This document shows positions 15,470 through 24,417 of a stretch of DNA of 64,000 bases, piece by piece. The DNA comes from Pectobacterium cacticida (GTDB lineage Bacteria > Pseudomonadota > Gammaproteobacteria > Enterobacterales > Enterobacteriaceae). The notes beneath the pieces are model-generated. The model was not told where the DNA came from. It did not search any database and worked only from the letters and a program-made list of their open reading frames with translations. The DNA is taken from contig NZ_CP133656.1 in NCBI RefSeq assembly GCF_036885195.1, positions 1,612,001 to 1,676,000 on the forward strand, written 5' to 3'. A program made the translations under genes and the position numbers. Position 1 is the first letter of the stretch. Every line of letters starts with the position of its first letter.

Positions 15470-17755
15470 ATGGCAAGGACGATGTCTGTAAATGGCGTGG
15501 CCTGGGGCGGCGTACTGGGCATTCTGCCGCTACATTTTTTACCGCAGTTACCGGCGCAAACGTGGCTATGGTGGATAATGGGGCTAGCAATCAGCCTGGC
15601 ATTGGTAAGCTATCGTTATGTGTCGCTACGCATTGTTGCCCTTGTCGCCGTTAGTTTTTGTTGGGCCGTACTGAATGCCCAAACGCTGCTGTTTCAGATC
15701 GACAAATTGACGCAGGGGAGGGTTCACGCCGTCGCGACAATTAGCAGTATTCGATTCAACGAACACAACGACAAGACGATTGCGGTACGTCTGGACGCGG
15801 TAAATCAGCGGCGGATTTTTCCGCCGCTGTATGCTCAGATCACCTTGCCATCGACGATGGACAACTGGTGCGGGGGGCAACGTTGGGCAATCACGGGCAA
15901 TTTTCGTCCTATTCATAGCCGTCTCAATGAGGGCGGTTTTGATAGCCAGCGCTGGGCTATCGCTAAACGCCAGCCGTTATCGGGACGAGTATTGACAGCA
16001 AATGTGCTTGACGATCGTTGTGATTTTCGCCAGCGCACCATTGCACAAGCGGAACAGCAGGTACAAGGGCTGACCTGGCGCGCTATTTTACTGGCGCTGA
16101 CATTTGGTGAGATGAAAACAGTGAGTCCGGCCCTAAAGGCGCTCCTTCAGAATACAGGAACGATGCACCTAATGGCGATATCCGGCCTCCATATCGTGCT
16201 TGCCGGGTTGGTCGGCGGGGGAGTCGCGCGGATATTACAATACGGTTTTCCGGTGCACTGGATCGGCTACCGGTTCCCATTGCTGGCGAACGTCGTAGTG
16301 GCCTGGGGTTATGTCTGGCTTGCCGGCGGGAATCCGCCGGCAGTGCGATCTGCGCTGGCGCTCAGCGTGTGGGTATGCCTAAAAGTATGGCGTGTGTCCT
16401 GTTCTACCTGGCAGGTCTGGCTATGGTGTATTGCACTGATTTTAGTTGGTGATCCACTGAGCGTGCTGTCAGACAGTTTTTGGTTATCTTGTCTTGCGGT
16501 GGCATCGCTTATTTTCTGGTTTCAGTGGGCGCCACTTCCTCATCGGCTACGAACGCGGCGCCGGTGGTTTTTGCTACGCTGGATCCATTTGCAGACCGGT
16601 ATTACGCTGCTATTAATGCCCTTACAACTTCATATTTTCCACGGCGTTAGTCTCACTTCTCTGCCCGCAAACCTCTGGGCTGTACCTTTGGTCACCTTCG
16701 TTACGACGCCACTCATTTTACTGGCGTTAACAACCATGACCTCTGCGCCGCTGAGTGACTTGCTCTGGTGGCTAGCGGATATCTCGTTGCGTGTGGTGTT
16801 CGCCCCATTAACCTATTTACAGACAGGATGGGTTTATCTTGATGCTTCGCTATTGTTAGTGAGTGTCGCAGGATGGGGGGCAGTAATAATATGGCGTTTT
16901 AGCTGGTGGCGAAGTTATCCCGCCAGCGTCGGTGTCTTCATTCTCGTACTGTTGGTTTTTCGCATTAAAAATAATGCGCCGGATTGGCGTGTGGACATGT
17001 TAGATGTCGGTCATGGTTTGGCCGTCGTGATCGAGCGGCATGGTAAGGCCGTGCTGTACGATACCGGAAATCGTTGGGACGGTGGCGATATGGCGACGCG
17101 AGAGATTCTGCCTTATTTGCGCTGGCGTGGTCTGGATGTAGAAAAAATCATCCTGAGTCATAGCCATATGGATCATATTGGTGGATTGGAAACGCTACAG
17201 GCAGCGTTTCCCAACGCGATGATATATAGCGCAATTGAGCATCAAGGGCATCACGTCTGTCAACGCGGCGAGCGTTGGCGTTGGCAAGGTCTTTCGTTTA
17301 CCGTTTTGTGGCCGTTAGCGCCCGTAGAACGAGCGGAAAATAATGACTCTTGCGTGGTTCGCATTGATGCAGGGAAATATCGCGTCTTGCTGACAGGCGA
17401 CCTGGAATCAGCGGCCGAAAAAGCGTTGATTCAATTAGATCGCAGCGCCTTGCATGCAAATTTGTTACAAATTCCACATCATGGCAGTAAGACATCGTCG
17501 TCTCCCCCCTTCATTCGGGCGGTTAATGCCGAGGTTGTCATGGCTTCTGCCTCGCGCTATAACCCGTGGCGCCTGCCTTCAGTGAGTATTGTCGAACGAT
17601 ATCGACAATATGGCTATTCATGGCTTGATACGGCATTATTCGGTCAGTTAAGCACGCGTTTTTTCAACGATTCATGGCATATTCTAGGGTTCAGGGATCA
17701 CATATCGCCCCGTTGGTATCATCGGTGGTTTGGCGTAGCGCGGTATAATGAGTAA
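15470..17755 (+). CDS. comEC: ComEC/Rec2 family DNA-uptake channel protein
   Basis: A polytopic inner-membrane protein homologous to E. coli YcaI/ComEC, the channel for single-stranded DNA uptake in competent bacteria. The start is uncertain. The ATG at 15470 (761 residues) has AGGGA about 11 bp before it, the ATG at 15482 gives the best family N-terminus (MSVNGVAWGG), and the frame stays open back to 15377. Domains are an N-terminal DUF4131/OB region, a competence domain with HLMAISGLHIVLAG, and a C-terminal beta-lactamase-like domain with SHSHMDHIGG, LLTGDLE and PHHGSKTSS. Its 3' end is followed closely by msbA, as in E. coli. No other competence genes are in the window. Confidence 0.9.
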   Translation: MARTMSVNGVAWGGVLGILPLHFLPQLPAQTWLWWIMGLAISLALVSYRYVSLRIVALVAVSFCWAVLNAQTLLFQIDKLTQGRVHAVATISSIRFNEHNDKTIAVRLDAVNQRRIFPPLYAQITLPSTMDNWCGGQRWAITGNFRPIHSRLNEGGFDSQRWAIAKRQPLSGRVLTANVLDDRCDFRQRTIAQAEQQVQGLTWRAILLALTFGEMKTVSPALKALLQNTGTMHLMAISGLHIVLAGLVGGGVARILQYGFPVHWIGYRFPLLANVVVAWGYVWLAGGNPPAVRSALALSVWVCLKVWRVSCSTWQVWLWCIALILVGDPLSVLSDSFWLSCLAVASLIFWFQWAPLPHRLRTRRRWFLLRWIHLQTGITLLLMPLQLHIFHGVSLTSLPANLWAVPLVTFVTTPLILLALTTMTSAPLSDLLWWLADISLRVVFAPLTYLQTGWVYLDASLLLVSVAGWGAVIIWRFSWWRSYPASVGVFILVLLVFRIKNNAPDWRVDMLDVGHGLAVVIERHGKAVLYDTGNRWDGGDMATREILPYLRWRGLDVEKIILSHSHMDHIGGLETLQAAFPNAMIYSAIEHQGHHVCQRGERWRWQGLSFTVLWPLAPVERAENNDSCVVRIDAGKYRVLLTGDLESAAEKALIQLDRSALHANLLQIPHHGSKTSSSPPFIRAVNAEVVMASASRYNPWRLPSVSIVERYRQYGYSWLDTALFGQLSTRFFNDSWHILGFRDHISPRWYHRWFGVARYNE

Positions 17756-17792
17756 AATGGTCGGCTATTTCTTCCCGATTCAGGTTTATTCC

Positions 17793-19541
17793 ATGCTGAA
17801 TGATAAAGATCTCTCCACCTGGCAGACCTTCCGACGCCTCTGGCCGATGATCTCTCCTTTCAAAGCAGGTCTGATTGTTGCTGCAATTGCCCTTATCGTT
17901 AATGCTGCTGGCGATACATTAATGCTCTCTTTGCTTAAACCCCTGCTGGATGAAGGATTTGGCAAGGCTGAACGCTCCGTGTTGATTTGGATGCCGTTTG
18001 CCGTTATTGGATTGATGTTGGTAAGAGGTGTGTCTGGTTTTGTCTCCAGCTACTGTGTCGCCTGGGTTTCAGGCAAAGTGGTGATGAATATGCGGCGCCG
18101 TCTGTTCTCCCACATTATGGGGATGCCGGTGGCGTTCTTTGACCAGCAATCAACCGGCACGCTGCTTTCTCGCATTACTTATGATTCGGAACAGGTGGCG
18201 GCATCATCATCCGGGGCTTTGATTACGGTCGTTAGAGAAGGTGCCTCGATTATCGGGTTATTTATCCTGATGTTTTACTACAGTTGGCAACTGTCTATCA
18301 TCTTGATAGTAATTGCGCCAATCGTGTCGATCGCCATGCGCATGGTGTCCAAACGGTTCCGCAATATAAGCAAAAATATGCAGGATACGATGGGTCATGT
18401 CACCACCAGCACGGAGCAAATGCTGAAAGGCCATAAAGAAGTGTTAATGTTTGGTGGTCAGGATGTCGAAACCAAACGGTTCGCTCAGGTCAGCAACAAG
18501 ATGCGCCAGCAAGGGATGAAAATGGTCTCCGCTTCCGCGATTACAGATCCAATTATCCAATTGATCGCGTCACTGGCGCTGGCATTTGTGCTGTATGCCG
18601 CCAGCTTTCCTAGTGTGATGGAAACGCTAACCGCCGGGACAATCACGGTGGTGTTTTCATCCATGATTGCGCTGATGCGGCCGTTAAAATCACTGACCAA
18701 TGTGAATGCGCAGTTCCAGCGCGGCATGGCGGCGTGCCAGACATTATTCGCTATTCTGGATATGGAGCAGGAGCGCGACACGGGGACTCTTGAGGTCGAG
18801 CGCGCTAAAGGTGAGTTGGAATTCCGTCAGGTTAACTTCGCTTATCCGGGAAGAGAAAACCTGGCGTTAAAGAATATCAATTTGCATATTCCGGTGGGTA
18901 AAACGGTCGCGCTGGTTGGTCGGTCTGGATCAGGAAAATCAACGATAGCCAGTTTGATCACACGCTTTTACGATATTCAATCGGGCGAAATTCTTCTCGA
19001 TGGCCACGATCTTCGGGAATATCGTCTGTCTTCTCTACGTAATCAGGTGGCGTTGGTTTCTCAAAATGTCCATCTCTTCAATGACACGATAGCTAACAAT
19101 ATCGCTTACGCCCGAAATGAACACTATAGCCGTGAGGAAATTGAGCGCGCGGCAACCATGGCGTATGCGATGGACTTCATCAATAAGATGGAGCAGGGGT
19201 TGGATACGGTGATTGGTGAAAATGGCGTGATGCTTTCCGGCGGACAGCGGCAGCGTATTGCGATTGCCCGTGCGTTACTGCGGGATAGCCCGATTCTGAT
19301 ATTGGATGAAGCTACATCGGCGCTGGATACGGAGTCTGAACGTGCGATTCAGGCGGCATTAGATGAATTGCAAAAAGATCGTACTGCGCTAGTGATTGCG
19401 CACCGCCTCTCAACGATTGAAAAGGCGGACGAAATCTTGGTCGTCGAAGACGGCAGGATTATTGAGCGGGGCAATCATGCGGCGTTATTGGCGAAAAATG
19501 GTGCCTATGCGCAACTCCATAGAATGCAGTTTGGCGAATGA
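17793..19541 (+). CDS. msbA: Lipid A export ABC transporter, ATP-binding/permease protein
   Basis: Flips core-lipid A across the inner membrane. The 582 residues equal the E. coli length when the start is set at 17793 (MLNDKDLSTWQTF); upstream in-frame ATGs at 17748 and 17757 would add 12-15 residues that the family lacks. Six membrane segments (about 20-320) precede a nucleotide-binding domain with Walker A GRSGSGKST near 376-384, signature LSGGQRQ near 481 and Walker B ILILDEATS. It overlaps lpxK by 4 bp (ATGA), so transport and lipid A 4'-phosphorylation are co-translated. Confidence 0.96.
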   Translation: MLNDKDLSTWQTFRRLWPMISPFKAGLIVAAIALIVNAAGDTLMLSLLKPLLDEGFGKAERSVLIWMPFAVIGLMLVRGVSGFVSSYCVAWVSGKVVMNMRRRLFSHIMGMPVAFFDQQSTGTLLSRITYDSEQVAASSSGALITVVREGASIIGLFILMFYYSWQLSIILIVIAPIVSIAMRMVSKRFRNISKNMQDTMGHVTTSTEQMLKGHKEVLMFGGQDVETKRFAQVSNKMRQQGMKMVSASAITDPIIQLIASLALAFVLYAASFPSVMETLTAGTITVVFSSMIALMRPLKSLTNVNAQFQRGMAACQTLFAILDMEQERDTGTLEVERAKGELEFRQVNFAYPGRENLALKNINLHIPVGKTVALVGRSGSGKSTIASLITRFYDIQSGEILLDGHDLREYRLSSLRNQVALVSQNVHLFNDTIANNIAYARNEHYSREEIERAATMAYAMDFINKMEQGLDTVIGENGVMLSGGQRQRIAIARALLRDSPILILDEATSALDTESERAIQAALDELQKDRTALVIAHRLSTIEKADEILVVEDGRIIERGNHAALLAKNGAYAQLHRMQFGE

Positions 19542-20539
19542 TTGAACGCATCTGGTCTGGGCAGTCGCGGCTCTATTGGCTGTTACTTCCGTTATCCTGG
19601 TTATACGGTTTCGTAACGTTTTTGATCCGTCAGAGTTATCGGCTCGGGTGGCGAAAGCGTTGGCGGTCTCCGGTTCCAGTCGTTGTCGTGGGGAACCTTA
19701 CGGCAGGCGGAAATGGAAAAACGCCAGTCGTCATTTGGCTAGTCGAACAGTTACAACGCCGAGGATATCGTGTCGGGGTTGTATCCCGTGGCTACGGTGG
19801 CAAGGCGGCGAGTTACCCGCTATTGCTGGATGACTCGGTCACGACCGCGCAAGCGGGTGATGAACCGGTGTTGATTATGCAACGCACCGGTGCGCCGGTG
19901 GCGGTTGCTCCCCGTCGGCGGGATGCCGTGAACATATTACTGGCGCAGTATGCGCCAGAGGTGATCATTGCCGATGATGGATTACAGCACTATGCGTTAG
20001 CCCGAGATATTGAATTGGTCGTAGTTGACGGGATAAGACGTTTCGGTAACGGATGGTGGTTGCCCGCAGGTCCGATGCGAGAGAGAGAAGGCCGTCTGGC
20101 GTCCGTGGATGCGGTCATTGTTAATGGCGGTACGCCGAGAATGAACGAAATAGGTATGACATTAACCGTAGGTATGGCGGTTAATGTACTTTCGGGTGAG
20201 TCGCGCGCACTTAGTCAGTTTCATGATGTTGTGGCGATGGCGGGCATTGGGCATCCCCCTCGCTTTTTTGCTACGTTACGGGATGCTGGCGTTAGTGTGG
20301 CGCGCGAAGTCGCCTTTGCCGATCACCAGGTATATCGGCCAGAACAGCTTGTATCGCTGACGCAAGATGCGACGCAACCATTACTCATGACGGAAAAAGA
20401 TGCCGTAAAATGTAAGTCGTTTGCGCAGGATAACTGGTGGTATCTGCCCGTTGATGCCGTATTGGCTGAGCCTCAAAGCGCACAATTGCTTGATAAAATA
20501 GCCTATGTGATTAATCAGAATACTGTCAGCAGAACGTAA
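19538..20539 (+). CDS. lpxK: Tetraacyldisaccharide 4'-kinase
   Basis: Phosphorylates the 4' position of the lipid A disaccharide precursor at the inner membrane face. The 333-residue protein has an N-terminal membrane helix (about 13-30) and the P-loop GNLTAGGNGKTPV at 52-64, followed by SRGYGG and the ADDGLQH motif near 148-154. The ATG overlaps the msbA stop. In E. coli ycaQ follows; here ycaR comes next after 94 bp. Confidence 0.95.
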   Translation: MIERIWSGQSRLYWLLLPLSWLYGFVTFLIRQSYRLGWRKRWRSPVPVVVVGNLTAGGNGKTPVVIWLVEQLQRRGYRVGVVSRGYGGKAASYPLLLDDSVTTAQAGDEPVLIMQRTGAPVAVAPRRRDAVNILLAQYAPEVIIADDGLQHYALARDIELVVVDGIRRFGNGWWLPAGPMREREGRLASVDAVIVNGGTPRMNEIGMTLTVGMAVNVLSGESRALSQFHDVVAMAGIGHPPRFFATLRDAGVSVAREVAFADHQVYRPEQLVSLTQDATQPLLMTEKDAVKCKSFAQDNWWYLPVDAVLAEPQSAQLLDKIAYVINQNTVSRT

Positions 20540-20633
20540 ATCGTCCTTCTGTTTAGGTTTAGGTATCCCCAGGGGTATCAACGTGTTAGATCGCGATTCT
20601 GAAAAGAAAATGCCGATCATCGATGGAGGAAAC

Positions 20634-20816
20634 ATGGATCACCGTTTACTTGAGATTGTCGCCTGTCCCGTTTGTCATGGCCGGCTGTACTTTAATAAAG
20701 AAAAACTGGAATTGATATGCAAGCCTGACGGCCTAGCCTATCCGGTGCGCGACGATATTCCCGTATTGCTGGAAAATGAGGCGCGCAAGCTCGGCGCTGA
20801 AGAGATTGCACCATGA
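20634..20816 (+). CDS. ycaR: Trm112-like zinc-ribbon protein, UPF0434 family
   Basis: A 60-residue protein of the Trm112/UPF0434 family. The start at 20634 (MDHRLLEIVACPVCHG) matches E. coli YcaR and has GGAGGAAAC before it; the in-frame ATG at 20583 gives a 17-residue extension not seen in the family. One CPVC motif lies at 11-14 and a further cysteine at about 31, so the zinc site is only partly kept. Biochemical role unknown. It overlaps kdsB by 4 bp and is always near it. Confidence 0.92.
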   Translation: MDHRLLEIVACPVCHGRLYFNKEKLELICKPDGLAYPVRDDIPVLLENEARKLGAEEIAP

Positions 20817-21565
20817 CGTTCACCGTGATTATTCCTGCTCGCTTTGCGTCAAGTCGGCTACCGGGAAAACCGCTAGCCGACATCAATGGTAAACCGATGG
20901 TGGTTCATGTGATGGAACGAGCGTTGGAGTCGGGGGCACAGCGTGTGATTGTCGCGACCGACCATCCTGATGTTGAAGCCGCCGTGCTGCACGCGGGGGG
21001 AGAGGTGTGTCTGACACGCGTCGATCATCATTCCGGTACTGAGCGGCTAGCTGAAGTTATCGAACGCTACCGCTTTGCCGATGATGAAATTATTGTTAAT
21101 GTTCAAGGCGATGAACCTCTGATACCTTCCGTGATCATTCGCCAGGTGGCAGAGAACCTAGCTGCCAGCGATGCGAAAATGGCCACGCTAGCGGTGCCGA
21201 TCGAAACCAGTGAAGAAGCGTTCAACCCGAACGCGGTAAAAGTGGTGATCGACGCGCACGGGTATGCGCTATATTTCTCCCGTGCGGCAATTCCCTGGGA
21301 CAGGACGCGTTTTGCCCAGTCAAGGGAAACCATTGGCGACTATTTTTTGCGCCATATTGGCATTTACGCCTACCGCGCGGGCTTTGTGCGGCGCTATGTG
21401 AGTTGGCCGCCGAGCCAGCTGGAACAAATCGAATTGCTGGAACAACTGCGGGTGCTATGGTACGGCGAAAAGATCCACGTTGCGGTGGCTAAATCCGTCC
21501 CCAGTGTGGGGGTTGATACGCCGGAGGATTTGGCTAGGGTGCGGTACGCCATGACACACCGGTAA
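20813..21565 (+). CDS. kdsB: 3-deoxy-manno-octulosonate cytidylyltransferase (CMP-Kdo synthetase)
   Basis: Activates Kdo with CTP for lipopolysaccharide inner-core synthesis. The 250-residue protein carries the N-terminal nucleotide loop IPARFASSRLPGKPL at 6-20, the VNVQGDEPLI motif near 94-103 and the HIGIYAYR segment near 182-189, all typical. Its ATG overlaps the ycaR stop. It ends the msbA-lpxK-ycaR-kdsB envelope block. Confidence 0.96.
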   Translation: MTFTVIIPARFASSRLPGKPLADINGKPMVVHVMERALESGAQRVIVATDHPDVEAAVLHAGGEVCLTRVDHHSGTERLAEVIERYRFADDEIIVNVQGDEPLIPSVIIRQVAENLAASDAKMATLAVPIETSEEAFNPNAVKVVIDAHGYALYFSRAAIPWDRTRFAQSRETIGDYFLRHIGIYAYRAGFVRRYVSWPPSQLEQIELLEQLRVLWYGEKIHVAVAKSVPSVGVDTPEDLARVRYAMTHR

Positions 21566-21595
21566 GGTGCATTGTCGCGCAACAACACGCACCTA

Positions 21596-21631
21596 ATGGA
21601 GGAATCTATTTTCCCAAATAGATTCCTCCAT
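21596..21631 (+). terminator. Perfect 16-bp hairpin after kdsB, terminator-like but without a T tract
   Basis: The 16-nt arm at 21596-21611 (ATGGAGGAATCTATTT) and its exact complement at 21616-21631 enclose a TCCC loop. It lies 30 bp after kdsB. The following bases (TCAAATATTC) are not a T tract, so it may protect or end the transcript by another route, or be a repeat remnant. Confidence 0.5.
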
Positions 21632-21916
21632 CAAATATTCTCCGCTATAACATTAATATTAAAATTATTCATTAATAACTTAGAACTTATCCTATTAGCG
21701 CTATTTTACTTGCTATTTTGACCCTGGGCAGTGTCGAAATCCTCACATACTCCGTGTACGCTCCGGTTTCTGCGTGCTGTCCGTGACCAAACTGCGGTGC
21801 CAATGACGTCTACTGGAATAGACTTTTAGTCTTTTTTTCTTGAGATTTTTGTTTTGACGCGGTTTATCTCTATTTAATCAATATATTATTCTTACTTTTA
21901 ATTAGTGGCCATTGCA
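21632..21916. other. AT-rich intergenic stretch before the pectate lyase, no gene
   Basis: No ORF with coding character is seen. The segment 21720-21830 (CCTCACATACTCCGTGTACG and beyond) resembles a dispersed intergenic repeat I recall from Pectobacterium-like genomes. Its neighbours are markedly AT-rich, unlike the flanking core genes. Confidence 0.4.
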
Positions 21917-21934
21917 TTGAATTTTTATTTTCAA
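21917..21934 (+). promoter_or_regulatory. Possible KdgR-type operator for the pectate lyase gene
   Basis: The imperfect palindrome TTGAATTTTTATTTTCAA sits 73 bp before the start. It partly fits the GAAA-N6-TTTC core of KdgR sites that control pectinase genes in soft-rot bacteria. The left half has GAAT instead of GAAA, so this is tentative in such AT-rich DNA. Confidence 0.3.
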
Positions 21935-22007
21935 ATTTAAGTGTTATTATCAATCCGCCATGTTTTTTTATGGCTATTTTGTTATTTCAACTAAGGATGG
22001 TAATAAT

Positions 22008-23321
22008 ATGAATGCTAAACATTATATCGCAAATTTTTTTCTCGGTAGTTTATTAATGGGGGCGGCCGCAGGTGCTAGCGCAGCAGTATATTATATGGCG
22101 CCCAATGGTAATGATGCGAATAATGGTAGTAAAAACTCACCCTGGAAAAGCATCGATCGTGCACAGAAAACACTCAACCCTGGAGACCGGCTATGGATTC
22201 GTGGCGGTAAATATGTGTTTACCAAAGGATTGAACGTCTGTAAAACGCGTACTGATGTGGTGAATGCGATTACGCTGAATAAGAGCGGCACCGAAGGTAA
22301 GCGCATTGAATACTGGGCATATAATGGGGAAGTTCCAGTTTTTGACTTCAGTAAAATGCAAGATGATTGCCGCGTCAAAGGCTTTAATGTTTTTGCCGAT
22401 TGGGTTTCGCTCAAAGGGTTAGAAATCACGGGCGTTCCACAGCGTAATAACCTTAACCACGAATCTTGGGGGGTGTGGATCAGGGGCAGTAATAATATAT
22501 TTGAGCAGTTAAACATTCACCATATTATGGGTACGGGTTTATTTATTCAACGCGGCGGTCATAATCTGGTATTGAATAGCGACTCTCATCATAATTACGA
22601 TCCCTTGACATCGAATGGAGCAGGGCAGAGTGGCGATGGATTTGGCGCACATATTCCGGCCAATCAACCCGGCAATGTTTTCCGTGGTTGCCGTGCATGG
22701 TCTAATTCGGATGATGGCTTCGATTTAATTAATGCCTATTCTCCCGTGTTAATTGAAAATTCCTGGGCCTGGTTACACGGATATTTACCCGGGACCACGA
22801 AACCATTGGCGGCGGGCAATGGCAACGGTTTTAAAATTGGAGGTTACGGCGCCACTTATGTGGCAAACGCACCAAAGCATACCGTGCGTAATTCAGTGGC
22901 GTTTTTGAATAAGGCGGCCGGTTTTTATGTTAATCATCATCCGGTAGCGAATGATATCTTTAACAACACGGGTTATAGAAATAACCCTAACTTCAACGTT
23001 CGCGGTATTGATGCCAACGGAAAATCAATAGGGTTGGGCACGTTACGCAATAACATTTCTCATGGTAATAAACACTTGTCGTACTCAGACGGCGCGAATA
23101 TGCGCTATAACTCATGGGATCTGAACATTACGGTGTCAGATTCAGATTTCGAGAGCGTTTCTGTCACCGGATGGGATGCGCCACGGCAGGCCGATGGCAG
23201 CTTACCGGTACTGAAGAGCCTGCACCTCGCGGCAGGGAGCAAGCTGATCAATAAAGGGGGCAATGTTAAGCTGCCCTACAAAGGATCGGCCCCTGACTTA
23301 GGTGCATTTGAACGCGAATAA
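22008..23321 (+). CDS. Secreted pectate lyase, polysaccharide lyase family 9 (PelL/Pel9A-like)
   Basis: A 437-residue exported enzyme that cleaves polygalacturonate by Ca2+-dependent beta-elimination. The start at 22008 has AAGGATGG 7 bp upstream. A signal peptide of about 26 residues ends GASAA. The mature part is a right-handed parallel beta-helix opening with YYMAPNGNDANNG. Catalytic features match Dickeya Pel9A: Ca2+ ligands D210 (SGDGFG) and D235, D236, D239 (NSDDGFD), and catalytic lysine K276 (GNGFKIGG). It ends with GSAPDLGAFERE as PelL does. It would act outside the cell, reached by type II secretion. It interrupts the kdsB-ycbJ junction found in E. coli, which suggests acquisition, or retention of a plant-associated gene at this spot. 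Confidence 0.9.
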   Translation: MNAKHYIANFFLGSLLMGAAAGASAAVYYMAPNGNDANNGSKNSPWKSIDRAQKTLNPGDRLWIRGGKYVFTKGLNVCKTRTDVVNAITLNKSGTEGKRIEYWAYNGEVPVFDFSKMQDDCRVKGFNVFADWVSLKGLEITGVPQRNNLNHESWGVWIRGSNNIFEQLNIHHIMGTGLFIQRGGHNLVLNSDSHHNYDPLTSNGAGQSGDGFGAHIPANQPGNVFRGCRAWSNSDDGFDLINAYSPVLIENSWAWLHGYLPGTTKPLAAGNGNGFKIGGYGATYVANAPKHTVRNSVAFLNKAAGFYVNHHPVANDIFNNTGYRNNPNFNVRGIDANGKSIGLGTLRNNISHGNKHLSYSDGANMRYNSWDLNITVSDSDFESVSVTGWDAPRQADGSLPVLKSLHLAAGSKLINKGGNVKLPYKGSAPDLGAFERE

Positions 23322-23396
23322 CGATGAAGGCCTAAGATTCCAGCCCGCCACTCACGATATTTTCCGCTGATGTGCGTAAGATATCGCAGTAAGACC

Positions 23397-23438
23397 GACG
23401 GCAGTATGTGTTGACTGCCGTCACTCATCCTATTTTTC
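23397..23438 (+). terminator. Probable terminator of the pectate lyase gene
   Basis: GACGGCAGT at 23397-23405 pairs with ACTGCCGTC at 23414-23422 around an 8-nt loop. A short T stretch (23433-23437) follows at some distance, so termination strength is uncertain. Confidence 0.55.
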
Positions 23439-23523
23439 TTTGATCTGTGTTGAGGCATTTATCATTTGTGCGCCGCATCATGATAATAAAGTGCTATTTG
23501 GTTCAGTGGAGGTATCGCTGTTT

Positions 23524-24417
23524 ATGGAACAGTTGAAATCAGAACTCAGCACGGTGTTGGGGGAAAGACTGAGTCGGCTTGAACGCATAAGCGAACAGCC
23601 CTATGCGGATCTGTATGCTTTATATGATAAAGAAGGCAACGCGATTCCTTTATTAGCAAAAAGCTATGTTTGTCTGGGGGTCGCTCAGCAGGAGGCCTAT
23701 AAGCTGTCGATGTTGGCGCGCGAAGGGGATGTTCGATTACCTACCGTTTATGGCATGGTTGTCACGCAGCAGCAGCCATACCGAGAATTGCTGTTAATTG
23801 AGCGTCTGCGCGGGGTATCTGTGGAGGCGCCGCCGAGAAACGGGCAGCGCTGGATACAGTTGATGGATCAGATTGTTGAAAGCGTATTATCCTGGCATCG
23901 GATTGATAGCCACGGTTGTGTGGGGTCTGTGGACAGCGCGCAGGACAACGACTGGGTTAGCTGGTATCAACAACGTCTGGAAGTCTTATGGGCTACATTG
24001 CTCAATGTTAGCGCTCCGCAATTGACGCAACAGGACCGGACTCTTCTTTATCGTTCTCGCCAATGTTTAGACAAGCTCTTTCAAGGCTTTGACGATGGTT
24101 GTGTGCTGGTGCACGGCAATCTCTCGTTACGCAGTATGTTGAAAGATGCGCGTAGCGATCAGCTACTGGCAATGATTAATCCGGGCATGATCCTGTGGGC
24201 TCCCAGAGAATATGAACTCTTCCGGCTTTGTGAATTTGGTATGCCGCAGCAGTTACTCTATCACTACCTAAAGCGGGCGCCGGTGTCTGAGTCCTTTGTC
24301 TATCGTCGCTGGTTATATGTTATTTGGGAAGCCGTATCCCGCTATATACATACAGGCCAGTTCGACCGTCAACTCTTTGATGTTGCTTCTCGCGAATTGT
24401 CCCCCTGGTTGGAATGA
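23524..24417 (+). CDS. ycbJ: YcbJ family protein, phosphotransferase-like fold
   Basis: A 297-residue protein, the same length as E. coli YcbJ, whose start MEQLKSELSTVLGE fixes the ATG at 23524 (GGAGG about 12 bp before). An in-frame start at 23440 would add 28 residues not in the family. The pattern resembles aminoglycoside/choline kinase folds, with a HGN motif near 197-199 (CVLVHGNLSLRSML) in place of a catalytic HxD loop. Function is unknown. Its 3' end overlaps the tail of convergent elyC by 49 bp. Confidence 0.88.
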   Translation: MEQLKSELSTVLGERLSRLERISEQPYADLYALYDKEGNAIPLLAKSYVCLGVAQQEAYKLSMLAREGDVRLPTVYGMVVTQQQPYRELLLIERLRGVSVEAPPRNGQRWIQLMDQIVESVLSWHRIDSHGCVGSVDSAQDNDWVSWYQQRLEVLWATLLNVSAPQLTQQDRTLLYRSRQCLDKLFQGFDDGCVLVHGNLSLRSMLKDARSDQLLAMINPGMILWAPREYELFRLCEFGMPQQLLYHYLKRAPVSESFVYRRWLYVIWEAVSRYIHTGQFDRQLFDVASRELSPWLE

